DNA from: Phyllobacteriaceae bacterium | GTDB lineage: Bacteria > Pseudomonadota > Alphaproteobacteria > Rhizobiales > Rhizobiaceae | Assembly (NCBI GenBank): GCA_024742765.1 | Contig: JANSXT010000009.1 | Coordinates: forward strand, 16,586-80,585 | Length of the DNA stretch: 64,000 nt | Direction: 5' to 3' | In this document: positions 24,508 through 33,204 of the stretch, piece by piece | How the letters are laid out: each line of letters begins with the position of its first letter | Numbering within the stretch: position 1 is the first letter of the stretch | Notes under the pieces: model-generated | The model's input: the letters and a program-made list of their open reading frames with translations, nothing else | Told to the model about the DNA's origin: nothing | Databases searched by the model: none | Program-made: the position numbers and the translations under genes

Positions 24508-26580
24508 ATGCGCGACAATCGCTGGAACGAGGACGATGCGGAACGGTTCGCCGCGGCCGAAGGCACGTCCGATGCCGACCGCGCGCTCGGCCATCGTGTC
24601 TACACATCGCGGCTGATCGGCTCGGACCCCGATCTTGTCATGCATGGCGGTGGCAACACCTCGGTCAAGGTGACGCGGCCGACGCTGCACGGCAACGACA
24701 AGCGCGTCCTGCACATCAAGGGCAGCGGCTGGGATCTCGATACGATCGAGGGTCCGGGCCTTCCCGGCGTGTGGCTCGATCCGCTTTTGGGCTTGCGTTC
24801 GCTGGATACGCTTTCCGACGAGCAGATGGTCGATGCGCAGCGGGCCGCGCTGTTGCAGTCGTCCTCGCCCAATCCATCGGTGGAAACGCTGCTGCATGCG
24901 TTCCTGCCGCACGCTTTCGTCGATCACACCCACGCAACCGCGTTTCTGGCGCTGGCGAATCTGCCCCATGCGGCCGATATCGTCGCGGAGATTTTCGGGG
25001 ACAAGCTGGCGGTGGTTCCCTACATCATGCCGGGCTTTGCGCTCGCCAAGACGGCGGCGGAGGTCTTTGAAGCTGATCCCGACGTTGAGGGGCTGGTCCT
25101 GCTCAATCACGGGCATTTCACCTTCGGCGAAACCGCGAAGCAAAGCTATGATCGGGTGATCGACCACACCAACCGCGTCGAGAAATGGCTGGCCGAAAAG
25201 GCCGGCGGGCGCACCTTCGCGACCACCGTTCACAGGGTGCGCACACCGCTCGATACGGGTCGTGCGTCCGGTGTGCTGCCGGCGCTGCGCGGGATGCTTG
25301 GCGCCATACGGTCGGCCCACCATGGCGCCGAGATGCCGATGCCCGTCTTCTATGTGCGCGGCGGCGCGGCGATCGAGCAGTTTCTGGCACGCGGCGATCT
25401 CGATAGCCTGTCGCGGCGCGGGGTCGGCTCGCCCGACCATGTCATCCGCACCAAGGCGTTTCCGCTGCATCTGACCCGCGCGCAGATTGACGGTGGAGCA
25501 GAGGCCGTTCGCGCGGCCGTCGATGCATGGGCGGACGCCTACAAGCGCTATTTCACCGGCAACAATGAGCGGGTTGTCGGCATCAAGACCATGCTTGAGC
25601 CCATACCCGGCCTTGCCTGGATCGAGAGTGTCGGGCTCGTCGGCATCGGCAAGGACACAGCGTCCGCCGCAGCGGCGGCCGATATTGGCGAGCAGACGAT
25701 CGAAGTCATGACGCTCGGCGAGATGGCGGGTGGGTTCCGGCCGATCGGCGACGCCGACACGTTCGACATGGAGCACTGGTCGCTGGAGCAGGCCAAGCTC
25801 GCCAAATCCAGGCCGAAGGCCTTTGCAGGCAAGGTGGTGCTCGTCACCGGCGGCGGCGGTGCGATCGGGTTGGCCACGGCCAAGGCCTTCGCCGCGCTTG
25901 GCGCCAGCGTCGCCGTCGCCGATCTGTCCGCCGATGCGCTCGAGCGGGCCGGCAGTGCGCTTGGCGGCGCGGCGCTGACCGTCCAGGCGGACATCACCGC
26001 ACCCGATGCCGGCGCAGCGGTGGTGGCGGCAGTGAGCGCCCGGTTCGGCGGCATCGACATTGTCGTCTCCAATGCAGGCGCGGCCATGCAGGGCATGTTG
26101 CTTGATCTTGATGACGACACGCTGCGCAAGAGCTTCGAACTCAACTTCTTTTCGCATCTGGCCCTGGCGAAGGCTGCCGTCGCGGCGATGCGCGCGCAGG
26201 GGCGGGGCGGGCAGTTGCTGTTCAACGTCTCCAAGCAGGCGGTCAATCCGGGCAAGGGGTTCGGCGCCTATGGCCTGCCGAAGGCCGCGACCTTCTTCCT
26301 CGTTCGCCAACTGGCGCTGGAACTGGGCGGCGACGGCATCCGCGTCAACGGCGTCAATGCCGACCGGATTCGCTCGGGGCTTCTGACCGACGACTTCATC
26401 GAAAAGCGGGCCGAGGCGCGCGGTGTCAGCACCGCCGACTATATGGCGGGCAATCTGCTGCGTGCGGAAGTCGAGGCGATCCATGTCGCCGAGGCGTTCG
26501 TCGCGCTGGCCCAGGCCGAACGGACGACGGCGCATGTGATGACGGTGGATGGCGGCAATATCGAAGCGGCGCTGCGCTGA
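24508..26580 (+). CDS. class II aldolase-short-chain dehydrogenase fusion (RhaD-like)
   Basis: ATG 24508 follows GGGAGA and gives 690 residues. Residues about 1-420 are a class II aldolase: HGGGNTSVK phosphate loop, zinc ligands His140/His142 in VDHTHATA and His201/His203 in LNHGHFTFGE. Residues about 435-690 are a short-chain dehydrogenase: TGGGGAIG NAD loop from Thr447, VSNAGAA, and Tyr588-x3-Lys592 in AYGLPKAA. The whole matches rhizobial RhaD, which splits rhamnulose-1-phosphate to DHAP and lactaldehyde and then processes the aldehyde. No rhamnose kinase or isomerase is near. In this context the predicted substrate is (methylthio)ribulose-1-phosphate, giving DHAP and a C2 aldehyde. Confidence 0.88.
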   Translation: MRDNRWNEDDAERFAAAEGTSDADRALGHRVYTSRLIGSDPDLVMHGGGNTSVKVTRPTLHGNDKRVLHIKGSGWDLDTIEGPGLPGVWLDPLLGLRSLDTLSDEQMVDAQRAALLQSSSPNPSVETLLHAFLPHAFVDHTHATAFLALANLPHAADIVAEIFGDKLAVVPYIMPGFALAKTAAEVFEADPDVEGLVLLNHGHFTFGETAKQSYDRVIDHTNRVEKWLAEKAGGRTFATTVHRVRTPLDTGRASGVLPALRGMLGAIRSAHHGAEMPMPVFYVRGGAAIEQFLARGDLDSLSRRGVGSPDHVIRTKAFPLHLTRAQIDGGAEAVRAAVDAWADAYKRYFTGNNERVVGIKTMLEPIPGLAWIESVGLVGIGKDTASAAAAADIGEQTIEVMTLGEMAGGFRPIGDADTFDMEHWSLEQAKLAKSRPKAFAGKVVLVTGGGGAIGLATAKAFAALGASVAVADLSADALERAGSALGGAALTVQADITAPDAGAAVVAAVSARFGGIDIVVSNAGAAMQGMLLDLDDDTLRKSFELNFFSHLALAKAAVAAMRAQGRGGQLLFNVSKQAVNPGKGFGAYGLPKAATFFLVRQLALELGGDGIRVNGVNADRIRSGLLTDDFIEKRAEARGVSTADYMAGNLLRAEVEAIHVAEAFVALAQAERTTAHVMTVDGGNIEAALR

Positions 26581-26665
26581 CGCCTTTCGACGGGCCGCTT
26601 TCGCCCGCCTTGCAGCGCCGCATCACCGCGTGTAGCGATGGCGGCTGCGACATCGGGAGGATGAC

Positions 26666-27433
26666 GTGCCGGCTTTTTCCTATCAGCTTTATGCCTCGCG
26701 CAATTTCGGGCCGTTGGCGGTAACCTGCGCCATGCTGGCCGAGGCCGGTTATGCGCATGTCGAGGGATATGGCGCGCTGTTCGAAACGGACGCGTCCGTT
26801 GCCGAACTGGCCGATGCGCTGGAGACGAACGGGCTGACCATGCCCAGCGCCCATTTCGGATTGGACGCCATCGAAACCGCGCCGGACCGCATGAAGCAAG
26901 TCGCGCAACGCTTTGGCATCGAATCGGTTTTCGTGCCCTTCATCGACATCGGGCAGAGGCCGCAGACAGGCGAGGCCTGGCGTGATTTCGGCGTGCGGCT
27001 TCATAAGGCCGGCGCGCCGTTGCGTGAGGCCGGGTTGGCCTTTGGTTGGCACAATCACGATTTCGAACTGGCCCCTCTGCCGGACGGCGGCCTGCCGATC
27101 GATGCGATGCTTGAAGGTGCGCCCGATCTCCTCCTGGAGCTCGATTTTGGCTGGGTCGTGCGGGCGGGCCTTGATCCTGCGACGCTTGTCGAACGCCATG
27201 GCGAGCGGCTTGCCGCGGTTCATCTCAAGGATGTGGCCCCGGCCAGAGAGCATCTGGACGAGGATGGCTGGGCCGATATCGGCCACGGCACGCTCGACTG
27301 GCCGGCGATCGCCGGCGCGCTCGGCAAGACCGGCGTCCGGCATCTGGTCGCCGAGCACGACAATCCGGCCGATGACCGGCGGTTCGCCACGCGGTCGATG
27401 GCCGCCCTGCTGAAGGCTTGGGACGCACCGTGA
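26666..27433 (+). CDS. sugar phosphate isomerase/epimerase (TIM barrel)
   Basis: GTG 26666 follows GGGAGG at 5 nt and gives 255 residues; the nearby ATG at 26661 is out of frame. The fold is the xylose-isomerase-like AP endonuclease-2 family: FSYQLYASRNFG start, AFGWHNHDFEL and LLLELDFGWVVRAG with metal-binding residues, AAVHLKDVAP, and VAEHDNP near the end. Members isomerise sugars or act as inosose dehydratase or 3-keto-sugar hydratases. It overlaps the next Gfo/Idh/MocA gene by 4 nt, a pairing often seen in cyclitol or 3-ketoglycoside catabolism. Substrate unknown. Confidence 0.82.
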   Translation: MPAFSYQLYASRNFGPLAVTCAMLAEAGYAHVEGYGALFETDASVAELADALETNGLTMPSAHFGLDAIETAPDRMKQVAQRFGIESVFVPFIDIGQRPQTGEAWRDFGVRLHKAGAPLREAGLAFGWHNHDFELAPLPDGGLPIDAMLEGAPDLLLELDFGWVVRAGLDPATLVERHGERLAAVHLKDVAPAREHLDEDGWADIGHGTLDWPAIAGALGKTGVRHLVAEHDNPADDRRFATRSMAALLKAWDAP

Positions 27434-28572
27434 CCGGTCTTGGCGTCGGCATTGTCGGTTGCGGCAACATCGCCGAGACCTATTTGCGGCTGGCCCCGCT
27501 CTATGCCGCGTTCGAGATCCACGCCGTCGCCGACATCGATATGGAAGCCGCCCGGTCCCGCGCCGAGGCATTTTCCGTGCGTGCGATGGACGTCGATGAT
27601 CTTCTGGCGGCATCCGATATCGACATCGTCGTCAACCTGACCGTCCCGTCCGCCCATTTCGACGTGTCGCGCGGCGCGCTTGAGGCCGGCAAACATGTCT
27701 ACAGCGAAAAACCCCTGGTGCTGGAGTTGGGGGAAGGCGAAGCGCTGCGCGCGCTCGCGGCGCGCCAGGGGCTTTTGGTCGGATCAGCGCCGGACACGTT
27801 TCTGGGCGGCGCGCATCAGGCGGCCAGACATCTGATCGATGAGGGCGGGGTCGGCCGGATCACGGGCGGAACGTGCCACGTCATGGGTGGCGGCATGGAG
27901 GCCTGGCATCCCAATCCCGACTTCTTCTTCCAGCCCGGCGGCGGGCCGATCCTCGACATGGGGCCCTATTACGTCACCAACCTCATCCAGTTGCTCGGGC
28001 CGGTGGCCCGTGTGGCCGCGATCGGCGGGCGTGGCTTTGCCGAGCGGACGATCGGGTCGGGTCCGCGTGCCGGCGAGACCGTGCCGGTGACGACGCCGAC
28101 CACGCTTCACGCATTGCTGTCGTTTGAAAGCGGCGCGTCGGTGACGCTGTCGGCGAGCTGGGACGTTCGCGCCCATCGCCATGGTCCGATGGAATTGTAC
28201 GGCACCGGGGGCACGGTCTATCTGCCCGATCCCAATTTCTTCGGCGGCGTGGTCGAAACCGATCGCGGTGGCGGGCCGGTCCCGGTTTCCGATGATGGCC
28301 ATCCGTTCGCGGTTGCCAACGAAACCCATGGGGATCGGCGGCAGGCCAATTATCGCGGCGCGGGCCTTGCCGACATGGCCTCGGCGATCGTCAAGGGGCG
28401 CCCGCATCGATGCGGTCTCGACCTGGCGCTGCATGCGGTCGATGTGATGACCGGCATTCTCCGGTCGGCGGAGGCGGGCGCATTCGTTGCCATGACCACC
28501 ACATGTACACGGCCGGCGCCCCTGTCGGCCGATGAGGCCGCGCGCTTTCTCACCGCAAACCGGCAAGGATGA
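27430..28572 (+). CDS. Gfo/Idh/MocA-family dehydrogenase
   Basis: GTG 27430 overlaps the upstream stop (GTGA), so 380 residues is preferred to a start four codons earlier. The Rossmann loop is VGIVGCGNIAETYLR, the EKP motif is in AGKHVYSEKPLVLE and the C-terminal domain has GGGPILDMGPYYVTNLIQLLGP, whose aspartate and tyrosine are typical of the family. It is translationally coupled to the isomerase and followed 4 nt later by a YghZ-like reductase, a three-gene catabolic unit. The substrate is not assigned. Confidence 0.87.
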   Translation: MTGLGVGIVGCGNIAETYLRLAPLYAAFEIHAVADIDMEAARSRAEAFSVRAMDVDDLLAASDIDIVVNLTVPSAHFDVSRGALEAGKHVYSEKPLVLELGEGEALRALAARQGLLVGSAPDTFLGGAHQAARHLIDEGGVGRITGGTCHVMGGGMEAWHPNPDFFFQPGGGPILDMGPYYVTNLIQLLGPVARVAAIGGRGFAERTIGSGPRAGETVPVTTPTTLHALLSFESGASVTLSASWDVRAHRHGPMELYGTGGTVYLPDPNFFGGVVETDRGGGPVPVSDDGHPFAVANETHGDRRQANYRGAGLADMASAIVKGRPHRCGLDLALHAVDVMTGILRSAEAGAFVAMTTTCTRPAPLSADEAARFLTANRQG

Positions 28573-28576
28573 TCCG

Positions 28577-29635
28577 ATGTCTTATGTTCCCGCCCAAGAC
28601 CGCTACGAGACGATGGTTTATCGCCGTTGCGGGCGGTCCGGTCTCGACCTGCCGGCGATCTCGCTGGGGCTGTGGCACAATTTCGGCGAGGACACGCCGC
28701 ACGAGACCAAGCGGGCGATCTGCCGGACGGCGTTCGATTGCGGCATCACGCATTTCGATCTGGCCAACAATTACGGCCCGCCGCCCGGCAGTGCGGAAGA
28801 GGCGTTCGGCGAGATATTGCGCACCGACTTTGCCGGCTATCGCGACGAACTGATCATCTCGTCCAAGGCCGGTTACGACATGTGGCCGGGCCCCTATGGT
28901 CAATGGGGAAGCCGCAAATATCTGATCGCCTCATGCGACCAGAGCCTCAAGCGGATGGGGCTCGATTATGTCGACATCTTCTATTCGCACCGGTTCGATC
29001 CGGACACGCCGCTCGAGGAGACGATGGGCGCGCTCGACCACATCGTCCGCTCGGGGCGGGCGCTTTATGCGGGGATTTCGTCCTACAATTCGCAGCGCAC
29101 GCGCGAAGCGGTGGCGATCCTGAAGGACCTCGGCACGCCGTGCCTGATCCACCAGCCGAGCTACAACATGCTCAACCGCTGGGTCGAACATGACGGTCTG
29201 CTCGACACGCTCGACGATCTGGGCGTCGGCTCGATCGCCTTCACGCCGCTGGCGCAGGGTATGCTGACCGGCAAATATCTGAACGGCGTGCCCGCCGACA
29301 GCCGCGCCGCGCAGGACAAGTCGCTGTTTCCGTCCATGCTGACCGACCGGGCGCTCGACAGCATTCGCGGGCTCAACGCGATCGCCGAAAAGCGCGGCCA
29401 GACGCTCGCGCAGATGGCGATCGCCTGGGTGCTGCGGCACGGCCGGGTGACCACGGCGCTGATCGGCGCCTCAAAGCCCGAACAGGTCATCGATTGTGCC
29501 GGTGCGGCGGCCAATCTGGACTTCACCGATGAGGAACTGGCCGAGATCGACCGGCTGGCGCACGAAGAGAACATCAATCTCTGGGCGCAGTCTTCCGAAA
29601 TCGAGGGCGGGCCGCAGCGGCGCCCGAAACGCTGA
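28577..29635 (+). CDS. aldo/keto reductase, YghZ (L-glyceraldehyde-3-phosphate reductase) type
   Basis: ATG 28577 gives 352 residues. Strong similarity to E. coli YghZ is visible by eye: LGLWHNFGEDTP, THFDLANNYGPPPGSAEEAFG with the catalytic Asp/Tyr, DELIISSKAGYDMWPGPYG with the Lys, and YVDIFYSHRFD. YghZ-type enzymes reduce L-glyceraldehyde-3-phosphate, methylglyoxal and other small aldehydes with NADPH. It ends the unit that began with the aldolase-dehydrogenase, so reduction or detoxification of an aldolase product is plausible. It is convergent with an NTF2-fold gene 20 nt away. Confidence 0.87.
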   Translation: MSYVPAQDRYETMVYRRCGRSGLDLPAISLGLWHNFGEDTPHETKRAICRTAFDCGITHFDLANNYGPPPGSAEEAFGEILRTDFAGYRDELIISSKAGYDMWPGPYGQWGSRKYLIASCDQSLKRMGLDYVDIFYSHRFDPDTPLEETMGALDHIVRSGRALYAGISSYNSQRTREAVAILKDLGTPCLIHQPSYNMLNRWVEHDGLLDTLDDLGVGSIAFTPLAQGMLTGKYLNGVPADSRAAQDKSLFPSMLTDRALDSIRGLNAIAEKRGQTLAQMAIAWVLRHGRVTTALIGASKPEQVIDCAGAAANLDFTDEELAEIDRLAHEENINLWAQSSEIEGGPQRRPKR

Positions 29636-29655
29636 CGGCCATCCGGGCCGGTCGC

Positions 29656-30660
29656 TTACTGGCTGAAGTGGCCGTCCATGGCCGCTGACCGTGCGATCAC
29701 GTCGACATCCATCTGCGCGAACAGGTGGACATAGTCGAGCATCACCCAGTTCTCGATGATCTTGGCATCGGCGATCCGGTAGAAATCCATCACGTTCAGC
29801 GTCATTGAGCGGCCGGTCGCGGGCACGCCCAGATAGTCGTCTCTGTGGGTCATGGTCATCGACGGCCAGCCGGAGAAGGCGGCATAGTCGCCATCGCCGA
29901 TGCGGCAGAAATGGTTGCCGCCCTTGCGGTCGGGAAAGGCGCGCAGGAAGGCGGCGCGGTGATGATTGACGAACCCCTCCCAGCCGAACGTCGAGCCGAT
30001 GCCGCCGGGGCCGTACCACATCATGTCCTCGTGCCAGTGGCCGTGCGTGCCGGTCTGGGCTTCGGAATGGAACGTGTCGGGATCGAAATCATGCAGGTCG
30101 CCGATCATCGCCTCGACGATATCGAGCGAGGTCTCGCCGCGCGCCGGATCGTTGGGGAGGATGCCGTCATGGGTGGCGGGGCCGGGAAACAGCATTTCCG
30201 TGCCCAGCATGCGGGGCAGGGGATAGCGGCCGGCCTGCCGCATCAGGTCGAGCAGGTCGATGATGATCTTCGCCTCGACGATCTTGCCGTCTTCGATCCG
30301 GTAGAACTCGCCTGACCGCAGGAAGGCGAGGCGCCCCGCCGGCCGGACGCCGAACAGGTCGCGATCGTGGATCCCGACATAGTGCGTCACCGCGCAGACC
30401 CAGTCGCCATGCTCGCCGCGACGGTTGCGGGCGCCGAAGAAGATCTCGTCGCGGCGATATATGCGGGCGAGGGCGCGGCGGAGCGGACGGATCAGGCCTT
30501 CCAACACGGCGTCAATGCCCTCAAGACGGCCGACCGGCGCGGCGACGTCCCAGACGCTGTCGTCGTCGATCATGGTGCGTGCAAACGTGTCCAGATCGGA
30601 ATCCGGTATGCGGATCAAAGTGTTCAGAAAGGTGTGTGTGTCGGCGCGCCAATCGCTCAT
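29656..30660 (-). CDS. tandem NTF2/SnoaL-like protein 1
   Basis: This 334-residue protein starts at ATG 30660 and contains two NTF2/SnoaL-like halves, about residues 8-160 and 180-330. Each has a hydrophobic pocket strand pattern and a closing segment (FYRIEDGKIVEAKIII and DFYRIADAKIIENWVMLDYVH). The family includes polyketide cyclases, ester cyclases and dehydratases acting on small ring compounds. It resembles the gene at 35923 closely in its second half (MxWYGPxGIG, GDGDYxAxxGWP). It is divergent from the ABC ATPase gene, and two LacI-type dyads lie in the gap. The substrate is unknown. Confidence 0.75.
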   Translation of the reverse strand: MSDWRADTHTFLNTLIRIPDSDLDTFARTMIDDDSVWDVAAPVGRLEGIDAVLEGLIRPLRRALARIYRRDEIFFGARNRRGEHGDWVCAVTHYVGIHDRDLFGVRPAGRLAFLRSGEFYRIEDGKIVEAKIIIDLLDLMRQAGRYPLPRMLGTEMLFPGPATHDGILPNDPARGETSLDIVEAMIGDLHDFDPDTFHSEAQTGTHGHWHEDMMWYGPGGIGSTFGWEGFVNHHRAAFLRAFPDRKGGNHFCRIGDGDYAAFSGWPSMTMTHRDDYLGVPATGRSMTLNVMDFYRIADAKIIENWVMLDYVHLFAQMDVDVIARSAAMDGHFSQ

Positions 30661-30691
30661 CGCTGATCTTGATCCTGTTGCCAGACGTCGA

Positions 30692-30709
30692 TTTGCACTC
30701 GTGTGCAAA
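30692..30709. promoter_or_regulatory. LacI-type operator 1
   Basis: TTTGCACTCGTGTGCAAA is an 18-bp dyad with a central CG and 16 of 18 symmetric positions, typical of LacI/GalR operators. It lies just upstream of the putative promoter of the ABC operon and close to the start of the divergent NTF2-fold gene. Confidence 0.75.
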
Positions 30710-30715
30710 AAACGC

Positions 30716-30745
30716 TTGCCAAATTCGCGAAGCTGAGTCTAGGCT
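30716..30745 (+). promoter_or_regulatory. promoter candidate for the ABC/NTF2 operon
   Basis: TTGCCA (30716-30721) and TAGGCT (30740-30745) at 18-nt spacing form a modest sigma-70-like promoter lying exactly between the two LacI-type dyads. Confidence 0.4.
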
Positions 30746-30746
30746 T

Positions 30747-30764
30747 TTTGCAATCGTGTGCAAA
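30747..30764. promoter_or_regulatory. LacI-type operator 2
   Basis: TTTGCAATCGTGTGCAAA differs from operator 1 at one position. It starts 55 nt after it and lies where transcription of the ABC operon should begin. Two near-identical sites bracketing a promoter suggest repression by a dimer pair or looping. Confidence 0.75.
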
Positions 30765-30794
30765 CACGCGGCCAATACGTACGGGGAGGTGCGA

Positions 30795-31847
30795 ATGGCT
30801 GAGATCCAGCTTCGCAATGTATCCAAGCGCTGGGGCAGTTTCGTCGGCGTTGACGACTTCAATCTGACGATCGCCGATGAGGAGTTTCTCGTCCTGCTTG
30901 GTCCGTCGGGATGCGGCAAGACGACAACCATGCGGATGATCGCCGGGCTTGAGGACGTCACCGACGGCACGATCTCGATCGACGGCCGGGTGGTCAATGA
31001 TCTTGATCCCAAGGATCGCGACATCGCCATGGTCTTCCAGAGCTACGGGCTTTACCCCAACATGAATGTCTACGAGAACATCCGCTTTCCGCTGAAGGTC
31101 CGGAAGGTGGATGCGGACAGCCATGACGAACGGGTCAAGCGCGCCGCCGCCATGGTCGAGCTCGAACCCTTCATGCACCGCAAGCCGGCCGAACTGTCCG
31201 GCGGCCAGCGCCAGCGCGTGGCTCTCGCCCGCGCCATCGTGCGCGAACCCAACGTGTTCCTGATGGACGAGCCGCTGTCGAACCTCGATGCCAAGCTCCG
31301 CGTGTCGACCCGGGCACAGATCAAGAACCTCAGCCATGAACTGAAGGTCACGACAATCTACGTCACGCACGACCAGATCGAGGCGATGACGCTCGCCGAC
31401 CGTGTGGTCGTAATGAAGCAGGGCGTCGTCCAGCAGGTCGGCACGCCGACCGAGATCTATGACCGTCCGGCCAACACGTTCGTTGCCGGCTTTATCGGTT
31501 CGCCCGCCATGAATTTGATGGAGGGCACGCTGGAGGGCGGTACCTTCACCGGCGACCGCGTCTCGATCTCCGGGCTGAAGGGCCCGGACGGGTCGGTCAC
31601 GCTCGGCTTCCGCGCCGAGGATGCCCATGTCGGAGAAGGGCAGGGCGAGATCAACGCGCCGGTCTACACGATGGAGCTTTTAGGCGATGCCACGATGATC
31701 GCCGTTCGCGCCGGCGGCGCGATGGTTTCGGTCAAGGCGCACAAGGAGTTCCGCGCCGATATCGGCGACACGGTGAGCCTGTCAGTGCCGCCGGAGATTT
31801 GCCACCTGTTCGATGCGCAGACGGGCGGGCGCATCGGCGCGGACTGA
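30795..31847 (+). CDS. ABC transporter ATP-binding protein, UgpC/MalK type
   Basis: ATG 30795 follows GGGGAGGTGCGA and gives 350 residues. Walker A is GPSGCGKTTTMRMIAG, signature is [15 protein letters not shown], Walker B is [16 protein letters not shown], and the C-terminal part is a MalK-type TOBE/OB domain (GFRAEDAHVGEGQGEI). It powers the CUT1-type importer encoded next (binding protein and two permeases). It is the first gene of the LacI-controlled operon, so the ATPase precedes the binding protein, unlike most CUT1 operons. Confidence 0.92.
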   Translation: MAEIQLRNVSKRWGSFVGVDDFNLTIADEEFLVLLGPSGCGKTTTMRMIAGLEDVTDGTISIDGRVVNDLDPKDRDIAMVFQSYGLYPNMNVYENIRFPLKVRKVDADSHDERVKRAAAMVELEPFMHRKPAELSGGQRQRVALARAIVREPNVFLMDEPLSNLDAKLRVSTRAQIKNLSHELKVTTIYVTHDQIEAMTLADRVVVMKQGVVQQVGTPTEIYDRPANTFVAGFIGSPAMNLMEGTLEGGTFTGDRVSISGLKGPDGSVTLGFRAEDAHVGEGQGEINAPVYTMELLGDATMIAVRAGGAMVSVKAHKEFRADIGDTVSLSVPPEICHLFDAQTGGRIGAD

Positions 31848-31906
31848 TCCGCAATTTTATCGGGCGTGCGCTGTTCGATGCGCCCGCCAGCCAAAGGGAG
31901 AAAACC

Positions 31907-33130
31907 ATGAAGTTGAAGACCTTGTTGATGGCCGGTGCGGTCTCGCTGTTGGCCACGGCCGGCGCGCAGGCCGATTGCGCCTTCGAAAATGATGTCACGG
32001 TGAAGTCGCTGTCGGCGGGCTTTGAGGCCTGGAAGGCGGTGACCGACGCGATGGCCGAATGCGGCAATGTGGAAGCCGAACTCGACCAGGAATTCCGCAC
32101 CAAGCAGCCGGCCGCCTTTGCTGCCAACCCGTCGCTTTATCATATCGGCGGCGTCTCGAACGGCACGGTGACACCGCTTCTCAATGAAGGCACGATCCGC
32201 CCGCTCGACGATTTGATCGCCGCGCACGGCCAGAACCTCGCCCCCAACCAGCTCATCAAGATCGACGGCCAGACCATGGCGGTCGCGATGATGGTCAACA
32301 CGCAGCACCTGATGTACCGGCAGGACATTTTCGACGATCTGGGCCTTGAGGTTCCGACCACCTGGGACGGCGTTCTTGAAACGGCGGCCGCAATTAAGGA
32401 AGCCGGTGTCGTCGATTACCCGCTGGGTGCGACGATGAAGTCGGGCTGGAACCTGGCGCAGGACTTCAACAACATGTTCCTGGGCTTTGGCGGCCAGTTC
32501 ACCGGCCCCGACTCCATGCCGATGGTGAATTCGGAAGCCGGCATGAAGGCGCTCGACATGATGATGCGCATGACCGAGTACATGGACCCCGAATATCTGG
32601 TCTCCGATTCCACCTACGTCCAGCAGCAGTTCCAGCAGGGCAAGATCGCCATGGCGAACCTGTGGGCCAGCCGCGCCGCGGCGATGGATGATGAAGGCGA
32701 GAGCCAGGTCGTCGGCAAGGTCAATGCCGCGGCCGCACCGCTCGCCATGGAAGGCGGCGCGCCGGCAACGACTTTGTGGTGGGACGGCATCGTCATCGCC
32801 AAAAACATCCCCGACGAAGAAGCCGAAGCGGCGTTCCGCGTGGCGATGGAAGGGCTCGACACGGAGATGGTCACCGCCAACAATGACGAGGCGATCTGGC
32901 TGATCTCCGGCTACCAGCCCAACCGGTTGGCCGAGGGCGCGATCGCCACGGCCAGCGCCGATCCGGCACCGCAATCCTACCCGTCGACCAGCCAGATGGG
33001 CCTGATGCACACCGCGCTCGGCAATGAGCTGCCGGCCTTCTTCACCGGTGAACGCGATGCGACAGCGACGCTCGAAGCCATCGAGGAAGCCTACATCACG
33101 GCGGCCAAGGAAGCCGGCCTGATCGAATAA
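31907..33130 (+). CDS. ABC transporter extracellular solute-binding protein (CUT1-like)
   Basis: ATG 31907 follows AAGGGAG and gives 407 residues. A signal peptide (residues 1-22, ending GAQA) is followed by a family-1 solute-binding domain (LYRQDIFDDLGLEVPTTWD-type core, VQQQFQQGKIAMANLW). Mature Cys residues near the start (ADCAFE and AECGN) may form a disulphide; no lipobox is present. The ligand is not known. The cluster around it has no sugar kinase or glycosidase, so a non-sugar compound is quite possible. Confidence 0.88.
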   Translation: MKLKTLLMAGAVSLLATAGAQADCAFENDVTVKSLSAGFEAWKAVTDAMAECGNVEAELDQEFRTKQPAAFAANPSLYHIGGVSNGTVTPLLNEGTIRPLDDLIAAHGQNLAPNQLIKIDGQTMAVAMMVNTQHLMYRQDIFDDLGLEVPTTWDGVLETAAAIKEAGVVDYPLGATMKSGWNLAQDFNNMFLGFGGQFTGPDSMPMVNSEAGMKALDMMMRMTEYMDPEYLVSDSTYVQQQFQQGKIAMANLWASRAAAMDDEGESQVVGKVNAAAAPLAMEGGAPATTLWWDGIVIAKNIPDEEAEAAFRVAMEGLDTEMVTANNDEAIWLISGYQPNRLAEGAIATASADPAPQSYPSTSQMGLMHTALGNELPAFFTGERDATATLEAIEEAYITAAKEAGLIE

Positions 33131-33204
33131 GGACCGGGGCGGCGCTCTGCGGGCGGCCAGTCCGTCCGTGGAGCAGCCCGGATTTTCCGGCACGGGAGGC
33201 GATC

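Noticed and set aside
24661..24666. Isolated hexamers resembling -35 or -10 boxes inside coding regions
   Set aside because: Single hexamers occur by chance; only elements in intergenic gaps with a partner box were kept.
24508..26580. Rhamnose catabolism operon
   Set aside because: Only the RhaD-like fusion is present. Kinase, isomerase and rhamnose transporter genes are absent, while mtnK and mtnA flank it.
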